From NCBI GenBank assembly GCA_021847385.1, contig JAJZTV010000001.1, positions 1 through 34,580 of the forward strand: a stretch of DNA of 34,580 nucleotides. Direction: 5' to 3'. The number at the start of each line of letters is the position of its first letter. Within the stretch, counting starts at the first letter, position 1. The stretch comes from Pseudomonadota bacterium. GTDB lineage: Bacteria > Pseudomonadota > Gammaproteobacteria > Burkholderiales > Thiobacillaceae. Positions 16,668 to 23,815 of this stretch are shown piece after piece. Position numbers and translations under genes: made by a program. The notes under the pieces are model-generated. The model ran no database searches. It saw only the letters and a list, made by a program, of their open reading frames with translations, and was not told the origin of the DNA.

Positions 16668-17330
16668 CTAGTGTTTGCCGCGTCCGGGCAACTGGCTGAG
16701 TACCCAACGCGCCAACAAATCGGCGCCCGGACGAACGCGCGCCACCATATCGATCAAGGCCGACATGCCGTGATGCTTATAGCCCTCGCTGATCACGTCG
16801 TCGTGTTCGCACAAATGCAGGATTTCCATATCGCCGAAGGCCTCGCGCAACATCGGCTCGGTATACATATTGTCGGCGCTGCTCGGGCCGCCGGTGCCGA
16901 ATTTGATTTGGCGCCGGGTATAGCCCTGCAGGATCAAAATACCGCCGGGCTTCAAGGCGCGCTTCATGTTGCGGAACAGCGCCGGCCGTTCCTCCGAGCC
17001 GACGAACTGCACGAAGATCGCGGCGATCACGTCATAGCGCGCTCGCTCCCAGCGCCAATTGAGCAAGTCGGCCTGTTCGAACTGGATATCGACACCGCGC
17101 GATCGCGCCAAGTGTTCGGCCTTGGCCTGGGCCACCGGAGAAAAATCCACCGCATGCACCGTCAAGCCCTGCTCGGCCAGCCACACTCCGTTGCGGCCTT
17201 CGCCGTCGGCCATGGCCAATACCTCTTGCCCAGGACGAAGCCTGTCCTGCTGCGCGCGCAGAAATGCATTCGGCTCGGTGCCATATACATAGGCCTCGTC
17301 GGCATAGAGGCTGTCCCAGAATTCGCGCAA
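16668..17330 (-). CDS. Class I SAM-dependent methyltransferase
   Basis: A 220-aa Rossmann-fold methyltransferase of the TehB-like/Methyltransf_11-12 type. Motif I is VLAMADGEGRNGVWLAEQG near residues 36-54, followed by an acidic strand end VHAVDFSPVA and a motif IV region, YDVIAAIFVQF. The N-terminal FWDSLYADEAYVYGTEPNAFL is typical of a family seen with thiopurine- or tellurite-type methyltransferases; the substrate is unknown. No ATG lies before residue 41 and a TAG stands seven codons upstream, so the start must be TTG 17330, with GAGAGG six bases upstream. Confidence 0.85.
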   Translation of the reverse strand: MREFWDSLYADEAYVYGTEPNAFLRAQQDRLRPGQEVLAMADGEGRNGVWLAEQGLTVHAVDFSPVAQAKAEHLARSRGVDIQFEQADLLNWRWERARYDVIAAIFVQFVGSEERPALFRNMKRALKPGGILILQGYTRRQIKFGTGGPSSADNMYTEPMLREAFGDMEILHLCEHDDVISEGYKHHGMSALIDMVARVRPGADLLARWVLSQLPGRGKH

Positions 17331-17350
17331 GCTCGACCTCTCGATTGTCT

Positions 17351-17386
17351 AAAAGCAAATGCGCCCCATCGACGTGGGGCACATTT
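17351..17386 (-). terminator. Probable terminator after EAL-CBS-GGDEF gene
   Basis: An 11-pair stem with one mismatch (AAATGcGCCCCA with TGGGGCaCATTT, loop TCGACG) is followed on the minus strand by GCTTTTAG. It lies between the stop of the c-di-GMP gene (17436) and the TTG start of the methyltransferase. The short T run makes it weaker than the other terminators here. Confidence 0.6.
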
Positions 17387-17435
17387 ATATGGGCTTGCAG
17401 TGTAGGGGAAAAATTGCCGCGACCGCTAGCAATGC

Positions 17436-19277
17436 TTAGGCCGCTTCATCCCAGTCGTCATCCCCGCTGTCGCCCATTTCGACGATAGGCACGTGGGTGG
17501 CCTTCTGCTGGTTGAAGCCGCGGCGCTCGACAAACAGACTGCTGCCATCGGCCTTCTTGGCCATCTTCTTCGCTTCGGCCGCCACCCGCTCGACGTCGTG
17601 GCGCTGACAGGCCTCGGCTTGACTGATAGGCACCGCGCCGATGGACAGGCTGACCAGCGGATGAAAGACCATCTTGCCGCGCCGGTCTTCACTGAAATAA
17701 CCGCCCTCGGCAACATGCTCGAATTGGAACAAGGCCATACGCTCGGTATCGAATCGCGCCAGAACCCGCTGGCACCGCTCTTGCCAGTCCGCGCTTTGGA
17801 ACAAAATGACGAAATCGTCGCCGCCGACGTGGCCCAGGAAATCCAAGCCCGGGTCGCATTCCTGCGACAGGATACGGCCCAGCAATTGAATGACGGCATC
17901 GCCCTTGCGATAGCCGTACACATCGTTGAACGGCTTGAAGTGGTCCAAATCGAAATAGGCGGCGACGAAATCGACATTCGCGGCCAACAACCGATCGGTA
18001 TGCTCGTGGATCGGCACATTGCCCGGCAGCATGGTCAGCGGATTGGCATAGCGCGCCGCCACGACCTGCATCTCGGTGATCGCGCGCATCAAATCGTAAC
18101 CGGAGCCCATGCCGCGGTATTTACCGTTCTCGGTGATGATGAAACCATCGGTGAAGGTCTGCTTGCCTTTGCGCACCACCAGTTCCGACAGATCGGAAAT
18201 GAGGGTACCGATGTCCACGACCAAGGGTTCCCTATCCATAAAGACGGAACAGGGCTTCTTGCCATAAAGCTCGCGGGTATAGATGCGAGTGAACCGGTCG
18301 AGCAGCAAGGGCCGGGTCAACATGCCGACCGGCACGCCATCCTTCACGACCGCCAGGGCATGCAGCCCTTCATGCTTCAGCAACAGTTCCAGCACTTGCT
18401 CGCTGGCCGCATCCGGCACCACGCACGGGGCATCGATCAACAATTTCCTGGCGCAGGGCTGGCTGGCCTTGGTCGAGCCGGAACTCGGAAACACGCTGAT
18501 CGACGCCATGGAAAAACACTGCATGGCCTCGGGCGATGGCAAATGCGAAGGCGCAGCGGTCGGCCGGCCGATCAAATAGCCTTGTCCGAATGCGATACCG
18601 AGATCCTTGACGACGGCCAACTCGGAGGCCGTCTCCACGCCTTCGGCAACGATCAGCGTGCCGGCATTGTCGGCAATCGCCTGCAAGGAACGGACAAATT
18701 GCAGCTTGACCGGATCCTGGTTCAGACCGGTGATGAAATGCCGGTCGATCTTCACGTAATTCGGCTTGAGTTCCGACCATAGGCGCAGGCTGGAAAAGCC
18801 CTCGCCCAAATCGTCCATCGCGATGCCGATGCCTACTTTGTGCAAGGCCTGAACGGCCTCCGCCAGACGTGCGAAATCCTGGGTCGGATCGCTCTCGGTC
18901 AATTCCAGCACCAGGCGTTGCGGCGGCAGCCCCACTGTGCGTAGCATGGCCAGCAACTTGTCGGGCTGGAAGAACGGGTCGAACAATCGCAGTGGCCGCA
19001 AATTGGCGAACAGCTTCCCATTTAGCTGACGTTGCGAGAACGTGCGCAGCGCGACTTCGAAACACAAGCGCTCGATTTCGGAAGACAGGCCGGCATGGTC
19101 AGCCGATTTGAGCAAGGCGTCCGGCGCATGCAGGGGGCTATCGGAAGGCCCGCGCGACAAGGCCTCATAACCATACACGCTGGCATCGCGCAGATTCATG
19201 ATCGGCTGGAACAAGGAGCCAACCCTGCCGTGTTCCAAGACCTCATTTAGTGCGGCATTCGGGTAATGATGATCCAC
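17436..19277 (-). CDS. EAL-CBS-GGDEF c-di-GMP signalling protein
   Basis: A 613-aa cytoplasmic protein with an EAL domain at about residues 5-250, a CBS pair at about 290-410 and a GGDEF domain at about 430-590. The EAL motif appears as YGYEALSRG (Glu38), with LELTESD, MDDLGEGFSS, YVKIDRHFI and VAEGVE, so the phosphodiesterase residues look complete. The diguanylate cyclase signature is GGDDF at 485-489, an accepted active variant. CBS domains usually bind adenine nucleotides, so adenylate control is possible. The start is taken as GTG 19277, with GGGGTTG six bases upstream; TTG 19352 would add 25 residues. No membrane or PAS domain is attached. Whether it makes or degrades c-di-GMP, or both, cannot be read from sequence. 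Confidence 0.88.
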   Translation of the reverse strand: MDHHYPNAALNEVLEHGRVGSLFQPIMNLRDASVYGYEALSRGPSDSPLHAPDALLKSADHAGLSSEIERLCFEVALRTFSQRQLNGKLFANLRPLRLFDPFFQPDKLLAMLRTVGLPPQRLVLELTESDPTQDFARLAEAVQALHKVGIGIAMDDLGEGFSSLRLWSELKPNYVKIDRHFITGLNQDPVKLQFVRSLQAIADNAGTLIVAEGVETASELAVVKDLGIAFGQGYLIGRPTAAPSHLPSPEAMQCFSMASISVFPSSGSTKASQPCARKLLIDAPCVVPDAASEQVLELLLKHEGLHALAVVKDGVPVGMLTRPLLLDRFTRIYTRELYGKKPCSVFMDREPLVVDIGTLISDLSELVVRKGKQTFTDGFIITENGKYRGMGSGYDLMRAITEMQVVAARYANPLTMLPGNVPIHEHTDRLLAANVDFVAAYFDLDHFKPFNDVYGYRKGDAVIQLLGRILSQECDPGLDFLGHVGGDDFVILFQSADWQERCQRVLARFDTERMALFQFEHVAEGGYFSEDRRGKMVFHPLVSLSIGAVPISQAEACQRHDVERVAAEAKKMAKKADGSSLFVERRGFNQQKATHVPIVEMGDSGDDDWDEAA

Positions 19278-19323
19278 GCCCCAACCCCATGATCGTTTAG
19301 GTCGGGCTAGGCTAACGGCCGCA

Positions 19324-19343
19324 CTTGTCAAATTTATGACAAG
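19324..19343. promoter_or_regulatory. 20-bp palindrome, CRP/FNR-like site
   Basis: CTTGTCA (19324-19330), AATTTA, TGACAAG (19337-19343) is a perfect inverted repeat in the divergent gap between the EAL-CBS-GGDEF and OmpA genes. The TGTCA-N6-TGACA core has the spacing of CRP/FNR-superfamily sites. It sits just upstream of the ompA promoter -35 position. The binding protein is unknown. Confidence 0.5.
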
Positions 19344-19372
19344 GTGACCCAAATTGCCTTCTCACCTATACT
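19344..19372 (+). promoter_or_regulatory. Probable sigma-70 promoter of the OmpA-family gene
   Basis: GTGACC (19344-19349), a 17-base spacer and TATACT (19367-19372) precede the ATG at 19418 and make a good sigma-70 promoter. The palindrome at 19324-19343 abuts the -35 hexamer, the position expected of an activator site centred near -45. Confidence 0.5.
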
Positions 19373-19417
19373 ATTTTCGATTTTTTCCGCCCTGGTGGCA
19401 CTTTTGGAGCCTCTAAC

Positions 19418-20188
19418 ATGACACGTTCTCGGAGCCCCCTGGCCGCCATAATGGCCGCCTTTCTGCTATCCCTCTCCTTCGCCGGCCATGCCCTGGCCGA
19501 GGGCGGCAATTGGTTCGAAGACAAAATGAGCTGCATCGTGACCGGTGGCATCGCCGGTGCCGCCGTCGGCGCCATGGCAGACGGCATTACCGTCGGCGGC
19601 GGCACGGTCGGTGGCGCGATCATTGGCGCGCTGCTCTGCCAACCGGCCGATGCGGATGGCGACGGCGTACCCGATTACCGCGACAAGTGCCCCAACACGC
19701 CCAAAGGCGCCAAGGTCGATGAAAACGGCTGTGAAATCCAAACGGCCACTGGCGACAGCGACGGCGATGGCGTGGCCGACAGCCAGGACAAGTGCCCGGA
19801 CACCCCGAAAGGCACCAAGGTCGATCAGAACGGCTGCCCGCTGGTCGACAAGATCGTGCTCCAGGGCGTTCATTTCGCCTTCAATTCGGCCGAGATCTCG
19901 GCCGAGTCTGCCAAGGCGCTCGACGAGGTCGCGCTGATCTTCAAACGCTACCCCGATATGGTGGCAGAAGTGGGTGGCCATACCTGCGACCTCGGCTCCA
20001 AGACCTACAACCAGAAGCTGTCCGAACGCCGGGCCCAAGCCGTGCGCAGCTACCTGGTCAAGCATGGGGTCGCTGCCAAGCAATTGACCGCCAAAGGCTA
20101 CGGCCAGCTACAGCCGGTCGCGAGCAATGCGACCCGTGAAGGCCGGGAAATGAACCGCCGCACGGAGATGCGCATCATCAAGAAATAA
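19418..20188 (+). CDS. OmpA-family protein with calcium-binding-type repeats
   Basis: Secreted envelope protein that anchors to peptidoglycan, 256 aa. A Sec signal peptide ends near residue 27 (GHALA). A glycine-zipper segment, GGIAGAAVGAMADGI with more Gly repeats, covers residues 42-73. Then come two thrombospondin-type-3-like Asp-rich repeats, DADGDGVPDYRDKCPNTPKG and DSDGDGVADSQDKCPDTPKG, likely to bind calcium. The C-terminal OmpA domain (about 150-256) has the LSERRAQAVRSYLVKHGV block and ends NRRTEMRI, as expected for a diaminopimelate-binding fold. It has its own promoter and a strong terminator. The partner or exact role is unknown; stabilising the outer membrane is the usual job. 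Confidence 0.93.
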   Translation: MTRSRSPLAAIMAAFLLSLSFAGHALAEGGNWFEDKMSCIVTGGIAGAAVGAMADGITVGGGTVGGAIIGALLCQPADADGDGVPDYRDKCPNTPKGAKVDENGCEIQTATGDSDGDGVADSQDKCPDTPKGTKVDQNGCPLVDKIVLQGVHFAFNSAEISAESAKALDEVALIFKRYPDMVAEVGGHTCDLGSKTYNQKLSERRAQAVRSYLVKHGVAAKQLTAKGYGQLQPVASNATREGREMNRRTEMRIIKK

Positions 20189-20208
20189 ACCAACCTCGGC
20201 TAAGCTGC

Positions 20209-20238
20209 AAAGGGCGGGCCGAATGGCCCGCCCTTTTT
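20209..20238 (+). terminator. Rho-independent terminator after the OmpA-family gene
   Basis: A perfect 12-bp stem (AAAGGGCGGGCC with GGCCCGCCCTTT, 20209-20220 and 20225-20236) with loop GAAT runs into five Ts (20234-20238). It is the strongest terminator in the window and lies 19 bp upstream of the proposed DUF99 start. Confidence 0.95.
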
Positions 20239-20256
20239 GCTCACCGGCCTACCGTT

Positions 20257-20856
20257 TTGCTTAAGCACCCCATCTCCCACGTCGTCGGTTTCGACGACGC
20301 CCCGTTCCAGCGCCGGCATCGCGGCGACGTCCTCATCGTCGGCACCGTTTTTGCCGGCGATCGGCTCGATGGCATTCTGGCCGCCCGGGTCCGGCGCGAT
20401 GGCATTCTGGCCGCCCGGGTCCGGCGCGATGGCATCAACAGCACGGCCCGGTTGGCCGAATGCCTAACCGGCTCCAAATACTTCGCACAGCTGCAAGCCA
20501 TCCTGCTGCAAGGCATCGCCTTCGCCGGCTTCAACGTCGTCGATCTGCAGGCGCTGCACCGCACGACCGGCCTGCCGGTGCTGGCGGTCAGCCGGCATGC
20601 CCCGGACTTGGCCGCCATCCGCAAGGCCTTGCTGGAAAAGGTGCCGGGCGGCGCGCGCAAGTGGCGGCTGATCGAGGCCGCCGGCCCGATGGCGCCGATG
20701 GCGGGGCTGTATTGCCAGCATGTCGGCATCGATGCCGAGAACGCTGCAAGGCTGATCGCTGCCCTGCAAATCCATGGCCGATTGCCCGAGCCGCTGCGGC
20801 TGGCGCACATGATCGCCGGTGGCGTCACCACCGGCGAGAGCCGGCATCGAGCCTGA
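20257..20856 (+). CDS. DUF99 family protein with internal 10-residue duplication
   Basis: A 199-aa protein of the DUF99/UPF0215 family, an endonuclease-V-like fold best known from archaea and of unknown activity. The family blocks are clear: ISHVVGFDDAPF at the start, VLIVGTVFAGDRLDGIL, YFAQLQAILLQGIAFAGFNV, and TGLPVLAVSRHAPDL. A perfect 30-bp tandem duplication (20371-20400 and 20401-20430) repeats GILAARVRRD in frame, so this copy is ten residues longer than expected there. No ATG or GTG start exists in the usable region; TTG 20257 restores a normal family N-terminus but has no Shine-Dalgarno sequence. It comes just after a strong terminator. The reading frame is otherwise intact. Confidence 0.78.
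   Translation: MLKHPISHVVGFDDAPFQRRHRGDVLIVGTVFAGDRLDGILAARVRRDGILAARVRRDGINSTARLAECLTGSKYFAQLQAILLQGIAFAGFNVVDLQALHRTTGLPVLAVSRHAPDLAAIRKALLEKVPGGARKWRLIEAAGPMAPMAGLYCQHVGIDAENAARLIAALQIHGRLPEPLRLAHMIAGGVTTGESRHRA
20371..20430 (+). repeat. Perfect 30-bp tandem duplication
   Basis: Two identical 30-base units stand head to tail inside the DUF99 gene and preserve its reading frame, adding ten residues. Identity is 30 of 30. Copy number could be affected by short-read assembly. Confidence 0.95.
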
Positions 20857-20857
20857 A

Positions 20858-21574
20858 CTAGGCCAGCAACATCGCCTGCAACTCGGCGGCGTCGTGCACG
20901 GCATAGGCCGCCTCGTCGTTGTCGAAATAAACATAGGCCTCGGCCAGCCGCTGTTCGCGCAACCAGTCCGCCCACTCGGCCAAGGCCTTGCCGCCATAAC
21001 GGCCGCAATAGGCGGCGCCCGGGCCGTGTAGCCGCAGGTAAGTGAAGTCGGCCGTAATTCGCCGCGGGCTCTGCCAGCCAGCCAAATCGTAGATGCAAAA
21101 GGCGGCATTGAATTCAGTAAGCAAATCAAAAACCTGCTCGGTGTGCCAGCTCGCATCGCGCAATTCGAAGGCCACCTGGACAGCGCGCGGCAGTGCCTGG
21201 AGGAATTCCCGCAGGCGACCGGGATTCACCCGCCAATTCGGCGGCAACTGGAATAGCAGCGGCCCCAGCTTATCGCCCAAGCCGGCCACGGCATCGAACA
21301 ACGGCGGCAACGTCAGCTCCGGTTCCTTCAGCTTCTTCATATGGGTGATGAAGCGGCCGGCCTTGACACTGAACCGGAAAGTTCGCGGCGTCGCCTCGCG
21401 CCAGTGGGCAAAGGTCTCCCGGCTAGGCAGCCGGTAGAAACTGCTGTCGATCTCGACGCTGGCGAAATGCCGGGCATAAAAACCGAGCCAGGCCGGCTCC
21501 GGCAGCTCGGCCGGGTAAAAGCGGCCACGCCAATGCGGGTAGACCCAGCCCGAACTACCGATGCGGATTTGCAT
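20858..21574 (-). CDS. DUF72 family protein (YecE-like)
   Basis: A 238-aa cytoplasmic protein of the DUF72 family, a TIM-barrel-like fold of unknown activity. It begins MQIRIGSSGWVYPHWRGRFY, followed by FASVEIDSSFYRLPS, FRFSVKAGRFITHMKKL, LLFQLPPNWRVN, FELRDASWH and YLRLHGP, all characteristic. It starts directly at the stop of the RNase Z-like gene, and its own stop is one base from the convergent DUF99 stop. It is the last gene of the Nudix/RNase Z-like/DUF72 operon. Confidence 0.92.
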   Translation of the reverse strand: MQIRIGSSGWVYPHWRGRFYPAELPEPAWLGFYARHFASVEIDSSFYRLPSRETFAHWREATPRTFRFSVKAGRFITHMKKLKEPELTLPPLFDAVAGLGDKLGPLLFQLPPNWRVNPGRLREFLQALPRAVQVAFELRDASWHTEQVFDLLTEFNAAFCIYDLAGWQSPRRITADFTYLRLHGPGAAYCGRYGGKALAEWADWLREQRLAEAYVYFDNDEAAYAVHDAAELQAMLLA

Positions 21575-22561
21575 TCACGCCCCTTTGAAGGCGCGCTCCA
21601 GTTCAGCCCGCAACTCTGGCTCGCGCTCACGGTAGATCGGGGAAAAATGAAAAGGCTCGACCGCCTTCGCCCCGGCGGCCCGCGCCAGCCGGCCGGCCTG
21701 GGCCGCGGTGAGGTGTAGCTTGTCGGCCGCCCGCGCCGCAGCTTCGTCGAGAAAAACGCTCTCGATGAACAAGGTGTCGGCAGCGCGCGCGAGATCGACG
21801 ATGCGTTTGGCATTGGCCGTGTTGTACACCACATCGGTGATATAGGCGAGCTTCATGCCGGCCGTTACCTGCACGCAGTCGCGCAGCGCGCCCAGCGCAA
21901 ATGACTGGCCAAGCGGCCCGGCAATTTCACAAGCATCGCCCCACCCCTCCAGCACTGCCTGCTTGAGACCTTGCAACCAAGGACCGACTGGCAGCCCCAA
22001 CTCGGCCAGCTTGGTCTTCCAGATGTTGACGTGTTGCCTTTCTTCCAAGGCAAAACCGAGACAGGGTGTGCCATGGTCGAGCAAGGCGCAACGCACGCGC
22101 AGCCCCGGCTCGTCGAGCAAGATGCCATCTTCGATCCGATACTCGCCCGCCGTCTCGCGGCAAAAGGCCTGGCGCACATGAAACCGCGCCCGGCGCACCC
22201 GGCGGTCATCCACAACCTCGATTGCTTCCAGGGCGAAGTCGTTCTCGTAGCGATGCAACAGATTCCAGGTATAGCCCGATAACTTGGCTTCGACCTTGGC
22301 GATGAAACCGGGCGGGCCGTAGAGCCGCACCGCGCGTTCGCGCCCGAGACAGATGCGCAAGAACCAGTCCAGGCCGATGAAGTGATCCATGTGGCAATGG
22401 CTGACGAAGATGTCGGACACGCGCAAGAGCTTGCGCGGCGGCATCGCGTGGATATCGCCGATGTCGAACATCAGCGCGCGCCGCTCGAACAGAAAATCGA
22501 CGTACAGGCCGGGGTCGCCGAAAGGCTCGTTGATCAGATAAGGATGCAGCGCGCGCCGCAT
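21575..22561 (-). CDS. RNase Z-like metallo-beta-lactamase-fold hydrolase
   Basis: A 328-aa zinc-dependent hydrolase close to the RNase Z (tRNA 3' processing) family. The metal motif is VSHCHMDHF, a standard HxHxDH, followed by a conserved Asp in AYITDVVYN. The C-terminal HLTAAQAGRLARAAGAKAV and FHFSPIYRERE correspond to the final His motifs of RNase Z, where HST is replaced by HLT. True RNase Z also carries an exosite arm, which was not clearly seen, so a related phosphodiesterase remains possible. The start is ATG 22561, overlapping the Nudix stop by one base (TGATG); the frame upstream of it is a shadow. Confidence 0.82.
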   Translation of the reverse strand: MRRALHPYLINEPFGDPGLYVDFLFERRALMFDIGDIHAMPPRKLLRVSDIFVSHCHMDHFIGLDWFLRICLGRERAVRLYGPPGFIAKVEAKLSGYTWNLLHRYENDFALEAIEVVDDRRVRRARFHVRQAFCRETAGEYRIEDGILLDEPGLRVRCALLDHGTPCLGFALEERQHVNIWKTKLAELGLPVGPWLQGLKQAVLEGWGDACEIAGPLGQSFALGALRDCVQVTAGMKLAYITDVVYNTANAKRIVDLARAADTLFIESVFLDEAAARAADKLHLTAAQAGRLARAAGAKAVEPFHFSPIYREREPELRAELERAFKGA

Positions 22562-23001
22562 CAGGCGGTCAGCTTGTTTTGCGCCCAGGCCAGAATGGGC
22601 TGCAAACGCGGCGGCAGCAGACGTGCCGCTTCGGCGAAATCGACCCAACGCCATTCGTCGTGCTCGGGCCGACCCAGCTCCGGCGCGACCGGCAGGTAGA
22701 TGTCGGTTTGCTGGGTCTCCGCCAAGTAATAGCGGGCGACCTTGCCACGGCGATAGGGCGCCGTTTCGCAATAAATCTCGCCCCAACGAAAATCGAGATC
22801 GGTGACCGAGGATTCTTCCGCGGTCTCGCGGATGGCGCCGGCCAGAGGCGTTTCGCCTTCTTCCAGCGTGCCCTTGGGGAAATCCCAGTGGTTATAGCAA
22901 CGCAAGATCAAGAGTTGCCAATGCCCGCCTTGCCGACGCGCGACAACGACGCCGGCGGACAAGCGTTTGGGCGGCTGGATGGAGGCCGATTGATTAATCA
23001 T
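22561..23001 (-). CDS. Nudix hydrolase, Ap4A-hydrolase-like
   Basis: A 146-aa Nudix hydrolase resembling asymmetric bis(5'-nucleosyl)-tetraphosphatases, which remove Ap4A and related stress nucleotides. The Nudix box starts at DFPKGTLEEGETPLAGAIRE and continues TAEESSV. Here the conserved Gly of EExGU is Ser, although all metal-binding Glu residues are kept. A WDFPKG lead-in supports the Ap4A group. The start is ATG 23001; the frame continues upstream to TTG 23043. There is no strong Shine-Dalgarno. It overlaps the RNase Z-like gene and probably heads that operon. Confidence 0.85.
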   Translation of the reverse strand: MINQSASIQPPKRLSAGVVVARRQGGHWQLLILRCYNHWDFPKGTLEEGETPLAGAIRETAEESSVTDLDFRWGEIYCETAPYRRGKVARYYLAETQQTDIYLPVAPELGRPEHDEWRWVDFAEAARLLPPRLQPILAWAQNKLTA

Positions 23002-23120
23002 GTTTATAGGATACCAATATCCTCGCCTCGCGCAGGGTTGCAATCGTTGAGAAGTGAACTATCCAACAGACTCTAGCAGGGCGGCGGCGCCGAACCCAAG
23101 TCGCCTTACCCTGTCGAATC

Positions 23121-23142
23121 GTCCATGCCCGCGGGCATGGAC
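23121..23142. promoter_or_regulatory. 22-bp perfect palindrome upstream of Spy-like gene
   Basis: A perfect self-complementary 22-mer with no loop, with core ATGCCCGCGGGCAT, lies 31 bp before the ATG at 23173. It could be an operator for a dimeric regulator or an mRNA hairpin. It has no T tract. The GGGAG Shine-Dalgarno follows at 23160. Confidence 0.5.
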
Positions 23143-23172
23143 CCGATCTAAACCAACGTTGGGAGATCGATC

Positions 23173-23721
23173 ATGTATGCAACTCACACTCTATCCACTT
23201 TTCTCGTCGCCTTGGCCCTGACCGGCCTGCCATCGATGGCGAGCGCCGACCGCGAAGCGCCCTATGGTTGGCCGGGGCCCGGCCACATGGGCTATGGCAT
23301 GGGCCCGGGCATGATGATGGGCCCGGGCATGATGATGGGCCCGGGCATGATGGGCGGTTACGGCATGATGGGCATGGACCCCGGCGTGCTGGGTTATGGC
23401 CAGCTAGGCCCGATCGGCATGCTCGACCTCAAAGACGATCAAATCAAGCAGATATCGAAGATCCAGGATGACCTCGTCAAAAGGCACCGCGACCTGATGC
23501 AAAAGGTGTGGGAACAACAAGACCAGTTGGGCAAGCTCTATTACGCCGAGAAACGCGACGACACCGCCATCAAAAAAGCCTATGCCAAGCTCAACGACCT
23601 GCAAAAAGAGATGCTCGACGCCCGCCTGGACGCCGACAAGCGCATCGAGGCCCTGCTCAGCAAGGAGCAGAAAGAGCAGATGCAACGCGGCTATCGGCGC
23701 TGGGGCATGATGTACCGCTGA
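23173..23721 (+). CDS. Met-rich Spy/CpxP-like periplasmic protein
   Basis: A 182-aa exported protein. A signal peptide ends near residue 25 (MASADRE). Residues 33-75 are extremely rich in Met, Gly and Pro, including GPGMMMGPGMMMGPGMMGG, built from an 18-bp tandem repeat at 23301-23350. The C-terminal part is helical and charged, with LDLKDDQIKQISKIQDDL and LSKEQKEQMQ, matching the LTxxQ-type repeats of the Spy/CpxP family of periplasmic chaperones and metal-stress proteins. The Met stretch could bind Cu(I) or Ag(I), but that is inference. It has GGGAG before ATG and a palindrome upstream. The copper locus is 20 kb away, so a shared regulon is only a possibility. Confidence 0.85.
   Translation: MYATHTLSTFLVALALTGLPSMASADREAPYGWPGPGHMGYGMGPGMMMGPGMMMGPGMMGGYGMMGMDPGVLGYGQLGPIGMLDLKDDQIKQISKIQDDLVKRHRDLMQKVWEQQDQLGKLYYAEKRDDTAIKKAYAKLNDLQKEMLDARLDADKRIEALLSKEQKEQMQRGYRRWGMMYR
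23301..23350 (+). repeat. 18-bp tandem repeat encoding GPGMMM
   Basis: A unit of 18 bases (GGGCCCGGGCATGATGAT) occurs at 23301-23318 and 23319-23336 with a partial third copy from 23337. It encodes GPGMMM repeats. Such in-frame repeats can vary in number between strains. Confidence 0.85.
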
Positions 23722-23747
23722 TTGCGCCATTCGCGGCACCCGATCTG

Positions 23748-23768
23748 CGCGGCTGGCGCACAGCCGCG
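23748..23768. other. Hairpin between Spy-like and FecR genes
   Basis: CGCGGCTG (23748-23755) and CAGCCGCG (23761-23768) form an 8-bp stem with a 5-base loop, 27 bp after the Spy-like stop. There is no T tract, so it is either a weak terminator or an mRNA-stability element. Confidence 0.45.
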
Positions 23769-23815
23769 TCTGCGGCAATAATGCCCCCCATCGATTCGAA
23801 TTGAGGTGGGCAAGC

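Noticed and set aside
17493..18782. 429-codon plus-strand frame
   Set aside because: Complement of the EAL-CBS-GGDEF gene, whose catalytic motifs are intact.
20241..21098. 285-codon minus-strand frame over the DUF99 gene
   Set aside because: It spans the stop of DUF72 and the repeat in the DUF99 gene, and is Arg/Ser/Ala-rich without family features.
23301..23350. CRISPR-like short repeats
   Set aside because: Repeats are contiguous with no spacers and are in frame inside the Spy-like gene.
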